Below, in pieces: positions 50,912 to 63,758 of a DNA stretch of 64,000 bases. This stretch comes from Tetrahymena thermophila SB210 (taxonomy: Eukaryota; Ciliophora; Oligohymenophorea; Hymenostomatida; Tetrahymenidae): the NCBI RefSeq assembly GCF_000189635.1, contig NW_002476361.1, positions 774,363 through 838,362 on the forward strand, given 5' to 3'. The notes below the pieces were generated by a model. It saw nothing but the letters and a program-made list of their open reading frames with translations, ran no database searches and was not told the origin of the DNA. The number at the start of each line of letters is the position of its first letter. Positions within the stretch are counted from its first letter, which is position 1. The translations under genes and the position numbers were made by a program.

Positions 50912-51463
50912 TCATTTTTTGTTTTAAATAAAAAATATGGAAGGAAGTAAAAATAATATCATAAAATAAAATTAAAGAAATGCTAAATGTTATCTTTTTA
51001 TTGGATGTACTTTAAAAGATTAAATATATAATATTTGTATATGAACTAAAATTTTAATTAAGAAAGTCTTTTTTCCTTGTCTGATTTTATTTATTTAATT
51101 TGTGAGTTTCATAAAGAAATAAACAAAAAATTGATTTTTGATAAAATCTAACGTATCTTTTGTGGGGATTTGATTTATTTAGTTTAATTTCTGACGAACT
51201 CTATCTAAAAAAAGAGATACAAAAGAATCAATCTGATCGAAGTTTGTCGTTTCTGATAAGATCTACTTAATATCAGTTATATTAAAGAAATTCTACTTTT
51301 TCGCTTTTGCGGCTTTATGAGTTGCTCCCTTAGAAAAACCTCTTCTTTAATTAAAAAGGAACTTTTGCTTATATTTTAAGAAGGGAATTTTCCTTTTAAT
51401 TAAAAAGAGAAAAACTCTTGTTTTTTTGTAAGGAATTTTTCCTTGTGTTTCCACACAATGAAA
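50912..51463 (-). pseudogene. possible coding exon or gene fragment
   Basis: On the minus strand the frame between TGA codons is open for about 184 codons in the ciliate code. The middle part (about 51115-51340) has protein-like composition, unlike its surroundings: KGATHKAAKAKK, then FDQIDSFVSLFLDRVRQKL, then PTKDTLDFIKNQFF. No initiator Met precedes it, and the downstream end decays into Phe/Leu/Ile-rich translation. It may be a single exon of an unmodelled gene or a decayed copy. I do not recognise the family. Confidence 0.3.
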
Positions 51464-51466
51464 TCA

Positions 51467-53387
51467 ATTATAAAAAGAGGTGTTTTTAAACAATTAAAAA
51501 AATTTGTAGTTTTTAGCTTTTTACTCAGATTTTTGATAATTAATTAATGGTTAGCTTTTGCTATAAATCAACACAAATTATAATAGATAAACAAGCATTA
51601 TGCGAAAATAGTAAATTATTGATTGATTTTTATTCAAATAGTCAATTTCGAGATATATTTTTTGAGTTATTTTTTTGTTTTTTTCGTTTTAACTTTTTGA
51701 TCAATCATAAAAACTTAGATGACATTTTATAGCAATTAAATTTAAATACATAAATTCATTCATCCAATCCTTATCAAAAAACTTATAAAAAATTTTACTT
51801 GATTTTTGAGCTTATATAAAAAAAATTGATAATTAAAATTGACTTAGAACCCGTAAGATGAATGATTATTTATTTATTTAATTAATTGTATTTGAAATTT
51901 CATTAAATTAATCAATCAATAAATTGATGATTTGATCAATAATCCTTTATTTTTTCCTCTGTATTAAAATTTTCAAAAATTTTTGTTTTTTCTCCCTTCC
52001 TCCTTTCATCCCTCTGATCTAAAGGCATTCATTCGCATTTTCCTCTCTTCACTAGCATTTAGATCGGGGAACTGATTTTTATTGTAGATTTTGTGTTTTA
52101 GGTTTTGGGTTCCATTTTATTTTTATTTGGTAGATTTGATTTGAAATCTCTACTACTTCTCCTAATTAATTATGCCTTTGCATATTTGCTTTATATTTTC
52201 CCTTTTGTTTTTCCCTTGTTGTTTCTCATCTAATTTTCCTTTGTGTTTTTCCTTGCATATTTGCCTTTTAATTTCCTTTTTATTTTTCTTTTCTTCTTTA
52301 TCTTTAATTTTCCCTTGTATTTGCTTTCAAAAATTAATAATTTCCTTATATCAATGAAAGTTTTTTAACTTATTTACCTTTCCCCACATTCCGTATCCAT
52401 ATTATTTACACATAATCCTACAAACAGCTATATTTTCAGTATACTTTCTGAACATGAGAATCACGAAACTCACGAATACCCAAATAATTTTTGCATATTT
52501 TTTGTAAAAATGCCATTTTCACCCTACTACTTTTCAACTGAATGACATATAGCTTGAAGGATCAATAGCTCTCAATTTAAAAGAAGAGAGAGCAGAATTT
52601 ATATGATAAAGTTTTAGAGAATACTTTTGTGCAAATGTTACTATCTAGATTTTCTTTGAAAAGTTCTTTTTTTTAGACTTTTATATAGAATAAGAGTAGA
52701 TAAGAGATACCCATATGCTGTTTATGTTTTAAATATAGAAATGAAAGCTTTTTTAAGAGACTCTATTAAAATATTGGGTTTGTTATAAAAGGATAGCTGA
52801 AAAACAATTTTTAAAAATAAGGAATTTTTTCAGTAAAAATCATGAAAAATATGGTGAAGAATATGGCGTAAAAAATGGAAAGATTTTCGTAAAAGATAAA
52901 AGTAGAAATAAAAAAAGATATGTGCAAAGATGCAACCAGCAAATAGCATTAGTGATAAAGGAGATAGGGTTATAAAGCAAATAAAGATATGAAAGCCTTT
53001 ATTATATTTCCAATTAATTATTATGCAATATTCCTTTATTAATAAATTGAAAGCTACTGATTATCAATTAATTATGAAACAAAGAGTAGGATAATAAAGA
53101 TGCATGTATGTTTGTTTTTTTGTTAGTTAGTTAGTTAGATAATGCATGTTAAACAAACAAGCAAACAAATAAATAAAAAATGAATGAAGAAACAAAGAAA
53201 TAATAACTCAAAGAAGATATAATAACTTCTTACTCTAACACACAAGAATATGAACATACTAGTTAAGGATAGTATATATTGTATTTATTAAGATTTTATA
53301 TGAATAAAAACAAAATGTTGTTAATTAATAGGTCAATATGCTATGGTGCTGCTGTATTAATTATAATTATTATCATTAGAAAAGTTC
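51467..53387. other. intergenic region with pyrimidine-rich segment
   Basis: I see no convincing gene. About 51960-52360 is T/C-rich with reiterated 'tttgcatatttgcctttt'-like words, and its frame 52172-52357 is a Phe/Leu/Ser translation of that simple sequence. About 52540-52990 is purine-rich. 53110-53190 contains GTTAGTTAG and CAAACAAA repeats. The right end is the 3' flank of the HMG-box gene. Confidence 0.4.
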
Positions 53388-53930
53388 TCACTTGGATCCC
53401 TTTTTGTTCTTCTTGATCTTCTTTTACTTTTCGGGTTTGCCGTACTTCTTTTCGTAGGCTTACATGTCCTTTTCGTACTTAGCCTTAGCTTCAGATTATA
53501 AAGTTTCGTATTTCTTCTTTTCCTTTTCACCAACAGCTTTCCACTTTTCAGCGATCATGGAGGTCAATTCGGTGATCTTGGCATTGGGGTTTTCCTTCTT
53601 GACTTATTCGTAGTTGTGTTACTTGAATAAGAAGAAAGCGGATAAGGGTCTCTTGGGGGGAGCGGGCTATTTTGAATAAAAAAAGAAAGATAAGTCAATT
53701 GTCTATAAGAATGGAGGCAAAAGAGTTGCAAAATGAGGGTAATTCCTCATCAATAATAGATTTTTAGAGCCTTCACTAAAAGAAAAAGTTATAGAGCTGA
53801 ATTATGCGGGTTTTTTGGAGTATTTTTGAGGGCTCTATTAGGAAGGAAACTCTCAGAAATCCAAAAGTAGAATCAGAAAAGCTTTATAAAATAAATGAAT
53901 TACCTTGCTGTCGTCTTTTGATTTGGCCAT
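53388..53930 (-). CDS. HMG-box chromatin protein (HMG-B/HMG-C type)
   Basis: Two exons, 53904-53930 (MAKSKDDSK) and 53388-53666, are joined across a 237-nt intron to give 101 aa. The protein is one HMG box: PPKRPLSAFFLFKQ at the start, the Trp of EKWKAVGEKEKK, and YEKDMQAYEKKYGKPEK, followed by a short Lys-rich tail. It bends DNA and binds chromatin non-specifically. Length and sequence fit the small HMG-B/HMG-C proteins known from Tetrahymena macronuclei. Codon use is more GC-biased than in all other genes here and prefers AAG and GAC/ACC-type codons, as expected for a highly expressed gene. The 5' flank has CAAACAAA-type repeats, common in leaders of abundant ciliate mRNAs. Confidence 0.92.
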
Positions 53931-55900
53931 TTTAGATTGATGTGTTTTTTTATTGATTTTTTTCTTTTGTATTTTTTTAATTATTTGATATTATTAAAAC
54001 AAAAGCAATTTGCATTATTTTTATAATGAAATTATTGATCTCCTTGTCTTTTGTATCTGCTTTCTGATTGGATAATCTCGTTGTAAAATTGAATTTTTAC
54101 TAACCAATAGAAAAAATATATTTCCATTCAATTTATTAATTAAAAAATACAACCTAAATACCTTCCTACCAACATACATACAAAAAGCATACAAATAAAC
54201 AAACAAACTAATTATCAAACAAGCATTAGTACATTCATTATGAATGAATGATTAAAACCCCCCAACCTCTATTTATATTTAAATGAATGAATGAATGAAT
54301 GAGTCATCTATCACCCTATATGATTCTAATTCATTTATCTTTTTCTTATAATATTACTTTTTTTTCCCCACCATCCTACTTATCCTTACCCCATCTCATC
54401 ATCCAATGTCATTTTACTCTCTCTTTATTAGATTTTCGCATTTTATTTAGCATTGCCTCTCTATTTAGCAAGAGTTAAGGCTCTTTAAATATTGCTTGTA
54501 CCTCCTATAGCTTTCTTCCTTTACTTTGTTTCTAATTTTTTATTTCGTTTGTTGCTTGCTTCTTGTATTTTCTTTCTAATTACTTTCTTGTTTGCTTTCT
54601 TGCTTGTTTGTTGTTTCTTTGCTTTGTTTTGATTGTTAAAGGCATCCCTCTTTGGATTATATATAAAAAAAATATTCCTTTCATTTTGCTTTGCATAATT
54701 AATTAAATTAATTAAAATTATGATTGTCCTACATAAGCTTTACTAAAAGCAAACCCCCATTTTAATTAAAAAAAAGATATTAGTAAAAAAAAAATAACTA
54801 AATAACCATTCCTCATTGCGCTAAATTTTCATTATTTTTTAATTTCAAAAAAAGATCGATTAAAACGATCAACCATCAAAATTTATCTGTCATTATTTAT
54901 GTTAAAACTAATTTCAACAAATATTTTGTTAAATGTTAAAATTATACCTTATTCTACCATGCAAATCACATTAATAAACACAAAATCATGAAAATCAGCA
55001 TAAATATTTAAACAAATAATTAAGATTTGTAAGATTTTAAATGCTTTTATCCTCTAAATTCATAGAAATGACTAATATACTTGTTATTATTTTGTAATCT
55101 ATTTACACAACTAATATGAAATATCTTTTGATAGAAAGCGCTACATTTCTTAGATATTTAAATTTAAAAAAGAAAGATAAAATGAACAAATTTAACAGAC
55201 ATATGAGTAAATAAATTTTCAATAAAAGTGCATAAATTTTTGAAACTATATTTTTTAATATAGTCACCATTTCAATAAATATAAAGCCAATTTTAAAATT
55301 AAGTTTTCATTTTAATATTTAACTTGAATAAATTCTCAAAAAATCTATGATTTTTAGATATAAAAAATAATTTTAATCATGTAAAATAACTAAAATTTTT
55401 GAAAAAAATGAAATTTTAATACTTTTTTAAATTCTAAACTTTTGAATGGAAAAAAGCAATACATTAATTAACTTTAATTGATATTTAAAAAGAAAAGACA
55501 AAATTTCAAAAAATTAAAGTAGGCGCGGCTCTAAAAACAAAACATTCTCAGCTTTTAATTTTTTAAAATCAAATATTTTTAATATTTTTCATTCTAAAAA
55601 AGTATTTTATACACTTAATTCTGTATGTTTTTCTATTTATATCTGATTTAGAATTTTATTCAATCAATTTTATCAAAGTAAAAATTTAGTTCTATAATTT
55701 TTTAAATATTATTTTTAAATGAAATTAATTGTCACAATTGTTATTAACATTCATTTCATTTTGTTTATTAAATGTTCAAAAATAAATAAGCTTTTAACAT
55801 TTAAAATTAATTTTACAAATTGATAATAAAAATATAAAAAACGATAAAAAAATAAAAAAATTTATTTTAGTTTACAAAATTTAGAAATAATTAATATTGC
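53931..55900. promoter_or_regulatory. HMG-gene upstream region and long spacer
   Basis: The part next to the HMG start (53931 to about 54650) is probably its leader and promoter. It contains 'caaacaaacaaac' near 54195, an (AATG)n microsatellite at 54282-54302 and, on the minus strand, A/C/G-rich repeats from about 54540-54620. From about 54700 to 55900 the sequence is AT-rich without a gene. The short inverted word 'gatcgattaaaacgatc' at about 54855 is too small to interpret. Confidence 0.45.
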
Positions 55901-58900
55901 TCAAATTAAATCAGGATTCAGAGAGTTTTTCTTATTGCCTAAACTATGAGAGCTTAGTCTCAATAACTCATCTTGCTCAATTTGCTAAATTTTTTACTGT
56001 CTTTCTTCTTCCCTCTTTTTCTTTTCTTATAGAAGCTGTTACTCTCTCAACATAACTAATCTCTCCTCATCATCATAATGCTAGGGAGAATTTACCTGTT
56101 AGTTTTAAGACATCATTTACTGTTGAATAAATTGATGATTTCCTTATTAATTAATTTGTTGATTTAATATTTGTTATTAGAACTGTTAGTTATGAATTTT
56201 AGTGTTGATTTGCTAGTTGTGTTCATTTTCAAACTCTTAATCCATGTCTTAAATATTTTAATTCTACTATTAAATATTTTCTTGATTTTAGTAGTCATCA
56301 AAATTGATAAGGTCTTCTTAACCTTATTGGTTGTGATTATTAGATGCTGCACCTTATTAATACTGCTAGTTTTAATAAAATTACTGCATTAGCTCTTCAT
56401 TTGCATCTCCTCTTTATACTAAATATTATTGTTGCATTAGCTATAAGTTCAAATTTTATTATTAAATCTATTGAATTTTTTAGATTTAAGAAATGTATTA
56501 ATTGTAATCCTCTTCATTATCAAAATGACCAGGAGTAAGAATTTAATGTTATTAATTAATTATATTGAAGTATTCTTATTGCTCTTGTAAGTATCTCTAA
56601 TATTCTTCTTCTGATTCAAAATTTTCACGAGGTAATATTTGATGTTCATATTGATTATTTTCATCTTAGTCAATTAAATCTTAGTAATTATCTTCTTGGT
56701 GATTTTGCTCATATTCTTCATCTTATTCTTCTTCTTAGTGATTCTGATAATTTTCATCTTCAAATTCTTCTTCTTAGTTAAATTATTTTTGATATTTATT
56801 TTCTAATGAATGTAAAAATAGATCATTAATTTGCCCTCTATTTTACAAGTACTGTTGTTAATCATTATTTAAATTAATTTGTTATTATTACTCTTCCTAA
56901 TTTTATTAATGTTTTTACTAATCTTACTATGCTTAGACATGAGCTTAATGAGAAGCAAGGTCTCCCAATTAATATTCTTCGTCATTATTATTAATTTAAT
57001 TAAGAAGTTATTCATTTGCCTATCCTCTAGATAAAAGATATTACTATTAAATTTATTAAATATTTTATTGCTAAATCAATTATTGCTATTGTTGTCCTAG
57101 TGCTTGATTTTATTGATTAGAATTATTATTTTATTCTTATTATTATTATTGTAATTATTACTAATTAATGCCTGCAGTATTTTATTAATCTTCATCCTCA
57201 TCTATCAATTGATACCTGTTAGACTATTAGGATAGATTATTGTTTGTAATCTAATCTTTCAATTATTAATTAGCCTAGACTACAGAAGATAATTATTATT
57301 ATTATTAAACGAGCTTTAAGTCTTTGTTTTCGGATTCTTACGTTTAAGATTGTTGTATTTGTTTTGATCTATCGCTAAGTTAGCTCTTTTCTTGGTAGAA
57401 CTGATCCTTAGACTTTAAAAACTTTTATTTGAATTCTTAGTGTTGTTATGAATAGACTACATCTTTTTCAATTGCTTGATGGACAGTAGAAGATCTTGAA
57501 ATATCCTATTAGTTAATTTGATTAGAGATACTGGGTTCAGGTTATTAGTAATTTTGGTTATCTTCTAATTCTTCATCTTGACGATAATTATTATCACTTG
57601 AGTTATTTTATTGCTTTTTCTCAGATTCTTTCAGCTAATTATTTGAAGGTGTTTGGATATTATTCAAGTCTAATCCTTAGGTTGTTTCATATTGCTCACT
57701 TGTCTCTTCTTTTGTTTGGCCTTAATAATTCTTATCTCTTAATTCTGAAGTAGATGCAGTCTTCTCAATTTAATTACGAGAAGAATTTGGAAAGTTAGAT
57801 GTAGATTACTGTTGAATGATGAGGCTTTGCTCATATTCAGTGAGAATAGGCTATTTCAAAGTCTAGGACTCTGTTGGTAAATTCAAATTCTTTGGAACCT
57901 ACTAAGCTTTCTATAAGTTTTATTGTTAAGAGCGATTATTTTGTAGGGAAATATTTTAAGAGACAGCTATATGAGAAATTTCTTAAGCAGGAGCGAATTG
58001 TACTCTCTATTGATGAATCATATATAAATTTGATTAAATATTTTTCTGATCTTCAAACTCATTTAATTCAGCATTAGAAGGTTAGCTGCATTGCTAGAGC
58101 TTTTTGTTGAACTGCATTCTTCTCATTTCAAAATCCTAAAAGAATTTATCTTGATCCTATCTATTCTGAAGACTGAGTTTCTCATATTATTTCAAGCCTT
58201 AATATTATTAGTTAAGTTCTTCGTTTTTAGGCAAGATATCATTTTAAAGAAGGAATTTAGATTATTAGATTATTTATCTAACTTACTATTAATGAGTATT
58301 AAGATCAGTTTCAGTTTTATTTGCTTTAGTTACTCTCTCTGTGCCAAAACCTCCATCGATTGATTTAATAAAATCAGGATTTCTTTAGAAATTATCTCTA
58401 TCAGTCTGAAAACTTCTAAATCCACTATTGATAGCAAATTCATTCACTTAACTTATTTAATTCTTTGGTGATTAAATGATTTAAGATACTTTAACAATGT
58501 TTTAGCTTTATTATTGTTAACTTAGAACTAAAGGTACACCATAAGTAACTGGGGACTATCTAATTACTTATTAAGAAAATAGCTGAGATTGGGGTGTTAA
58601 AACTGAAGATACGCTAGTGACAGGACTTGCTCCAATCTAATTTATAATTAATTTTGATGTTTTAGTAGGAATTAATCTTGTAGTAGCAGTAGATGTTGCT
58701 ATTGCAATAGGTGGATTTAAAGGCTGTAAAACTCTCACTTAAGAAGTTAACAATTATCCTGTTATTGGAACAACTGGAGATTATATTGCTCTAATTTAAG
58801 AGTTAACAAGAGGGGAAACGCACTAAACAGCAGTAGGTTATTGAGGTAATTAAACATAAGACCTTGAGATTAATAGATTAGAGGGTTATTAATTGTACTA

Positions 58901-59634
58901 TTAATTATGCTATTCATAAATTTAATTCTAATTTTATTTTTGAATATGCAAATCTCTTTCGTTATGATGAATATTAATGCTTTAAAGAAGAGTCTTAGTT
59001 TATTTAAAAGGAGACTGTGTTTATTACACCCTCTAGGAGGGATGTACTCTTTTTGATTAAGAAAGTATTTCTTCATGGATCTTTTTTTCTATCTCTTTTT
59101 ATTTTTCGTTTCTTTATTCGCTGCGAACCTATTCTTGAATCAACTATTGTCTGTATGAGTGGATAGGATTAGGTTACTATTACTATAACTATTGCTATGC
59201 TTATTCTTAGACTTTTTCTTAGATTTGTTTTATTTCTTTATTTTGAGATTGCTGTTATTAAATTTCTTGATAACCCTATTAACTTAATTATTGTGGAGAA
59301 TGATAAATGATCTTTTATTGAGGTATTTAAGGATTAGATCTGACAGGAATTATTGGTTATGGAGTTAAAACATAATTAACTGGCAATTAAGATACTCTTA
59401 CCGATGAAGGAACTATCTATTGTTTAATTATTTAGATTATTTTTATTTTCTATTTCAAAATGAATATTTAATTACTGGTAAAAACGCAGGTTATGTCTAG
59501 ACCTGTACAGCAGGAGTCTTATTTGTAGTAGTCACTCTCCAGTTCTGCTATGGACTAAACAAATTTTCCTATTAATAAGAACTTTGTGGTTGAGTTCTTG
59601 GTTGAGGGAAAAGGCTATATTCCTACGACTTCAT
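55901..59634 (-). CDS. large Gln/Asn-rich protein
   Basis: Exon 1 (59476-59634) begins MKSQEYSLFPQPRTQPQ. After a 59-nt intron (59417-59475), a single exon from 59416 runs 3516 nt without TGA to 55901, giving 1224 aa. Every 60-base line was checked. The composition is extreme: Gln- and Asn-rich throughout, with poly-Gln runs written mainly in TAA/TAG, and acidic patches (EEEQDEEYEQN) near residues 890-1000. A charged helical end contains EEERQQKIQQIEQDEL. No catalytic domain or membrane segment is visible. Such low-complexity proteins often act in condensates, chromatin or RNA granules, but no function can be assigned. Short frames in other registers over this span are shadows. Confidence 0.75.
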
Positions 59635-60497
59635 ACTTTCTATGATTCTTTACAATAATATATTTTTATTAATTTTTATTTCAATTTTAAAAATAATATT
59701 TATTTACTTTTATGAAAAATTAAATAGTTGATTTATATATCTTTTAACATATCTATTATTGATTGATTAGCTCATATTCTAAAGTAAAATTATTGGTCAT
59801 ATCTTCTATAGATCATTCATTCATTCACTCATTCAAAATCTATAATTATTTTGTTTTTTTGTTTCATTTCTCTTGATTTAAATTTACATTGATTTTTAAT
59901 TAAAGAATTATTATTTTTATTTATTTTTCACTGTCATTTTAATTAGTTCTTACCTAATTATCAAAGAATATCATCTCAAAATCACAAATTTATTTTTTGC
60001 ATAAAATCAAATACTCATTTTAAGATTTTGAATTATAATTTATTTTATAGAAAATTGCTTTTTTATTTAATAAAGATTTCTAAAAAAATATTCAGTACAT
60101 TTTCCAGATTAAAAAACTATGCTTAAATTCAATAAATTCTGTAAAAAATATTTTAAAAATCACACAACACATTATATTTAGTAATAGAAATTAAAAATTT
60201 AAATTATAAATTTATTCTTTTTTAAGTAGAAAATAATAAATTAATCAATAATATTTATTTGAAGTATTATCTCAATAAAAAAAATAAAAATCTAAAATTA
60301 TATAAAATCTTTGATAATAAATATCTAGTTTATTAATATAAACATACAAACAAACAAACTTGCATTTATTTTTAGTGAGTTTTCATTTTTTTAATTTTAA
60401 ATTTTTAAATTATTTTTTAGAAATAAATTAATAGTTAATTTTTTAATAGAGTTTATTTTTTTATAAAAGTATATTTTACTTTTCAAAGGAAATTAGA
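59635..60497. other. intergenic, AT-rich
   Basis: No gene. It includes a short ATTC-type repeat near 59815-59832. It holds the promoter of the Gln/Asn-rich gene (left) and the 3' end of the first transporter gene (right). Confidence 0.4.
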
Positions 60498-61874
60498 TCA
60501 TTCATTGTTGATGTCTTATTCAATATTTTAGAAGGATTTATTTTGCTTATAATATTCGTGATATATTTTAGTTAATACCACTATCAAGAAAATGAGAAGG
60601 TTAAATACCATATCTTACAAATCTAATTTAAAAAATATTCCTTATAAATCTTGTATAATACCTATAATACAAAATCCAATACATTTTATTGATAATCTAT
60701 TATCTTATAAGCAAGATATCAGCTAATAAAATATTATAGTGGCATACAAATGAATGCTACCATTATAGATAGTAAGTATTTCGAAAATAAAGAATAAAGC
60801 CTAATAAGAGAAGAAATCTTGATATTAAATTAGAATGATTATAACTATTTAAATAGCTATTCCAATGTTTAACAAATTAGAAGCTATTTTCATCCAAACT
60901 GTAATAATTTAATTTCTCCTATTAATAAAATAAACAAAGAGAAATCCAAACAAAAAATAAGCCATATAATAAGATAGGAATAAATAATCTTCTTTTTATT
61001 AATCTTTACTCTTGTTTCTCAAAATAGAAATAAAAATACTTTGTAATGGCTTAGAAGTTATCAAAGTAAAAGTAAAACTCATAACAAAACAATAAACCAT
61101 ATTTTTATCGCTATAATACTGAATAATTTTTTTAATTGAAATGTTAAATCCTTAATATCTTATAAATCTTTAATACTCATTTGACTTAAATCTTTTCTTT
61201 TCTATTTTCCAATAAGATTTATGCAATAAAAAGCTTCCAACCATAAGAAATAGGATGCCAATAATATTTAATATTATGTTAGTAATTTGTAATTGCAAGT
61301 TAGTTATTTTTATAACAAAAATAATTAACTTTGGTAGGCATTGACAAAACGTATGAAAAGCTCCTGAATTATATAGCTTTTTCTTTAAACTTTTTGATGA
61401 ATCGTATATGATATAAATTATACAGTTATAAATAAAGGCATATGACCAACCTAGAAGAAACGAACTCATTAGAAATCCATTGGGAGATGTATATAAGCAC
61501 AAAATATTAATCAAAAGAGAAAGAGCAGTAAACACAATAGAAAATCTTTAAGACTATTTAAATGAGAATAAGTCAATCATTAATCCTATTATGAATTGGG
61601 GTAGCATATCAAAACAAATTATATATAAGTTAAAATATAAATTGCTATTGCTCATACCGCTTATAATATTTCCCTACGAGGAAATGTAATCATCCATATT
61701 TTTGTATGATAAATTCAAAAGTATTGAGGATAAGATAGAACCAATAAGAATTTTATTATCATGCTTAATTTTATAATATTAAATTTCTTGTTAAATTTAT
61801 TATTCTAGTTAAGGTATTTAAATTAGTCTGTTTTCATTACCAGGTAATCTAATTTTAGAAATTTATTCAATCAT
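60498..61874 (-). CDS. major facilitator superfamily transporter, paralogue 1
   Basis: A 458-aa frame from the Met of MIEQISKIRLPGNENRL, which is in the same place as in paralogue 2. It has about 12 hydrophobic segments in two halves. The loop after the second segment, GLMIDLFSFK, fits a degenerate MFS motif A (GxxxDxxxxK/R). Between the halves is a basic loop (HKSYWKIEKKRFK). The C-terminal end TKIYHEYYKQNKSFQ is conserved in the neighbour. The substrate is unknown. The frame stays open, without Met, for about 280 bp upstream, and part of that extension resembles the one before paralogue 2, so a 5' exon may be missing from this model. Confidence 0.72.
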
Positions 61875-62387
61875 TTATTTATATTTGCGTTTTGATGGTA
61901 AATTTAATTTATTAAGATATTTATTTTCAACAAAAACATTAATTAAAAAATAATTCCAATCAAAATTATTAAAGAATTAAGCCAATTATATTGTCCATTG
62001 AATAACCTAATTGCATATCTTAATATCATTTGAGTCATTGTAATTTCGAAAACAAAAAATAATAAAATAATATCTAAATTGTTTCTATTCAATAAATGCT
62101 TTAAATAAACTTAAAATGCTTAGTCCCTAAATTAATTAACAAATAATTATTCTTTTTTCTCAATAAATAATTCAATATAAAAACAAAAAATGGGTTTGTC
62201 ACTCTTTTTGTAGAATCTCTTTCAAAATGATTGATTTATACTTTAAATGAGAATACAAAAAATAAAATAAAAAAACTTACATTAATATTATAAATGAATT
62301 ATTTTGTTGACTTTATTTAAAATTAATTTATTTAATAAATAAATAAATAAAAATATAATGAGAAAATAAATATTTTAATGCTTGGTT
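61875..62387. other. intergenic, may contain a 5' exon of the transporter gene
   Basis: On the minus strand the transporter frame remains open to about 62155 with no Met, then meets TGA. The stretch just before the assigned Met (ENKYLNKLNLPSKRKYKQ) has a counterpart before paralogue 2. The part beyond about 62160 is AT-rich. Confidence 0.35.
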
Positions 62388-63758
62388 TCATTAGTTATTT
62401 ATATCCTGTTCTATAATTTAAAATGATTTATTTTAATGATAATATTCATGATATATTTTAGTAAGTATTATAATCAATAAGATCAAGAGACTTATCACAG
62501 TTTCTTATATATCAAAATGAAAAATTAAAGCAGTTAAATCTTGTATGACACTTATAAGTGAAAATCCTATGCATTTTATGGATAACCTATTATCTTATAA
62601 ACATGAAAGTAACTGATTGAATATTATCATTGAGTATAAATGAAGACTTCCATTATATATTGTGATTAACTCAAATATATAGAATAAAACATTGGTTGGT
62701 ATCTAATCTTGATATTAGAGTATTATAATTATAGCTATTTATAAAATAATGTTAATATTTAGCAACTGAGAAGTAAATTTCATGCAAAATTCAATAATCT
62801 AGTTTCTACTACAAATATAAAACAAAACTAAAAACCCAATCAATATAAAAGCTATAAAATATGTTAGAGACAGTAAATCTTGATAAAACACATCTACATT
62901 CTAATTTTTCAAAACAGAAATATACATATTTGGTAGAAACCTAGAACTAGACATTACAAGAGTAAAGCTCATTACAAAGCAATAAATCATATTTTCATTA
63001 CTATAATATTAAATAATTTTTTTAATTTTTATCCCAATTCCTTGATAGCTTAAGAATTTTTAGTATTTAACTGATTTTTATCTTTCTTTTTCTATCTTCC
63101 AATAAGATAAGTTTAGCAAAATACTCCCAAATATAAGGAAAATTATTCCAATTACATTTAATAAAACATTGGTTATTTTATCTTCAAAAGTTTTTAAAAA
63201 TAAACTCAATAATCTAGGAACACCATAAGAGAATGTATGATATATTCCTGAATAGAAAACTCTTTTTTTAAAATTCTATGTTGAATCATAAATCACGTAT
63301 ATAACACTGATATAAAGAAAACCATATGCCATATCTAGAAGTAAAGTGCTAAATAGAAGTCCATAAAGTGATAAAAATAAACATAGAGTATTGATCAAAA
63401 GAGAAATAACACTGAATGTTATTGAAAATATTTGAGATTACTTGAATGAAAATATATCAATCATCAAGCCAACTAACAATTAAGATAATGAATCAAAAAA
63501 TATTATATCTAAAAAAAAGTAAAGATTACTACTACTTATAATATTTATCTAATCATCTTAATTAGATAAATAATTATTCATGTTAATATATGAAAAAGTT
63601 AAAAAAGTTGCAGAGATAATAGATCCTAAAAGAATTTTGCTTCCTTATTAAGCTTTCAACTCTTAAATATTTTCCTGAATTTCATATTCTAGCTCAGGCA
63701 TTAATAGCAATCTATAATCATTATCAGGTAATTATATTTTATAAATATCTTGAATCAT
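62388..63758 (-). CDS. major facilitator superfamily transporter, paralogue 2
   Basis: A 456-aa frame, starting MIQDIYKIQLPDNDYRL. It is a clear tandem duplicate of the gene at 60498-61874: the same length within two residues, GLMIDIFSFK as motif A, a basic central loop (LSYWKIEKERQK), QYYSNENMIYCFVMSFTL in the second half and TKIYHEYYHQNKSF near the end. About 12 membrane segments are predicted by eye. Substrate unknown; both copies may be co-regulated, being 0.5 kb apart in the same orientation. Confidence 0.75.

Noticed and set aside
52172..52357. Phe/Leu/Ser-rich plus-strand frame as a secreted protein
   Set aside because: It is the translation of a reiterated pyrimidine-rich sequence; no stable domain or gene context.
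54250..54275. C-run 'accccccaacc' as a macronuclear telomere
   Set aside because: A single C run, not the tandem CCCCAA array expected of a Tetrahymena-type telomere, and DNA continues on both sides.
56171..56538. Plus-strand Leu/Ile-rich frames as membrane proteins
   Set aside because: They are the complement of the Gln/Asn-rich coding sequence on the minus strand.
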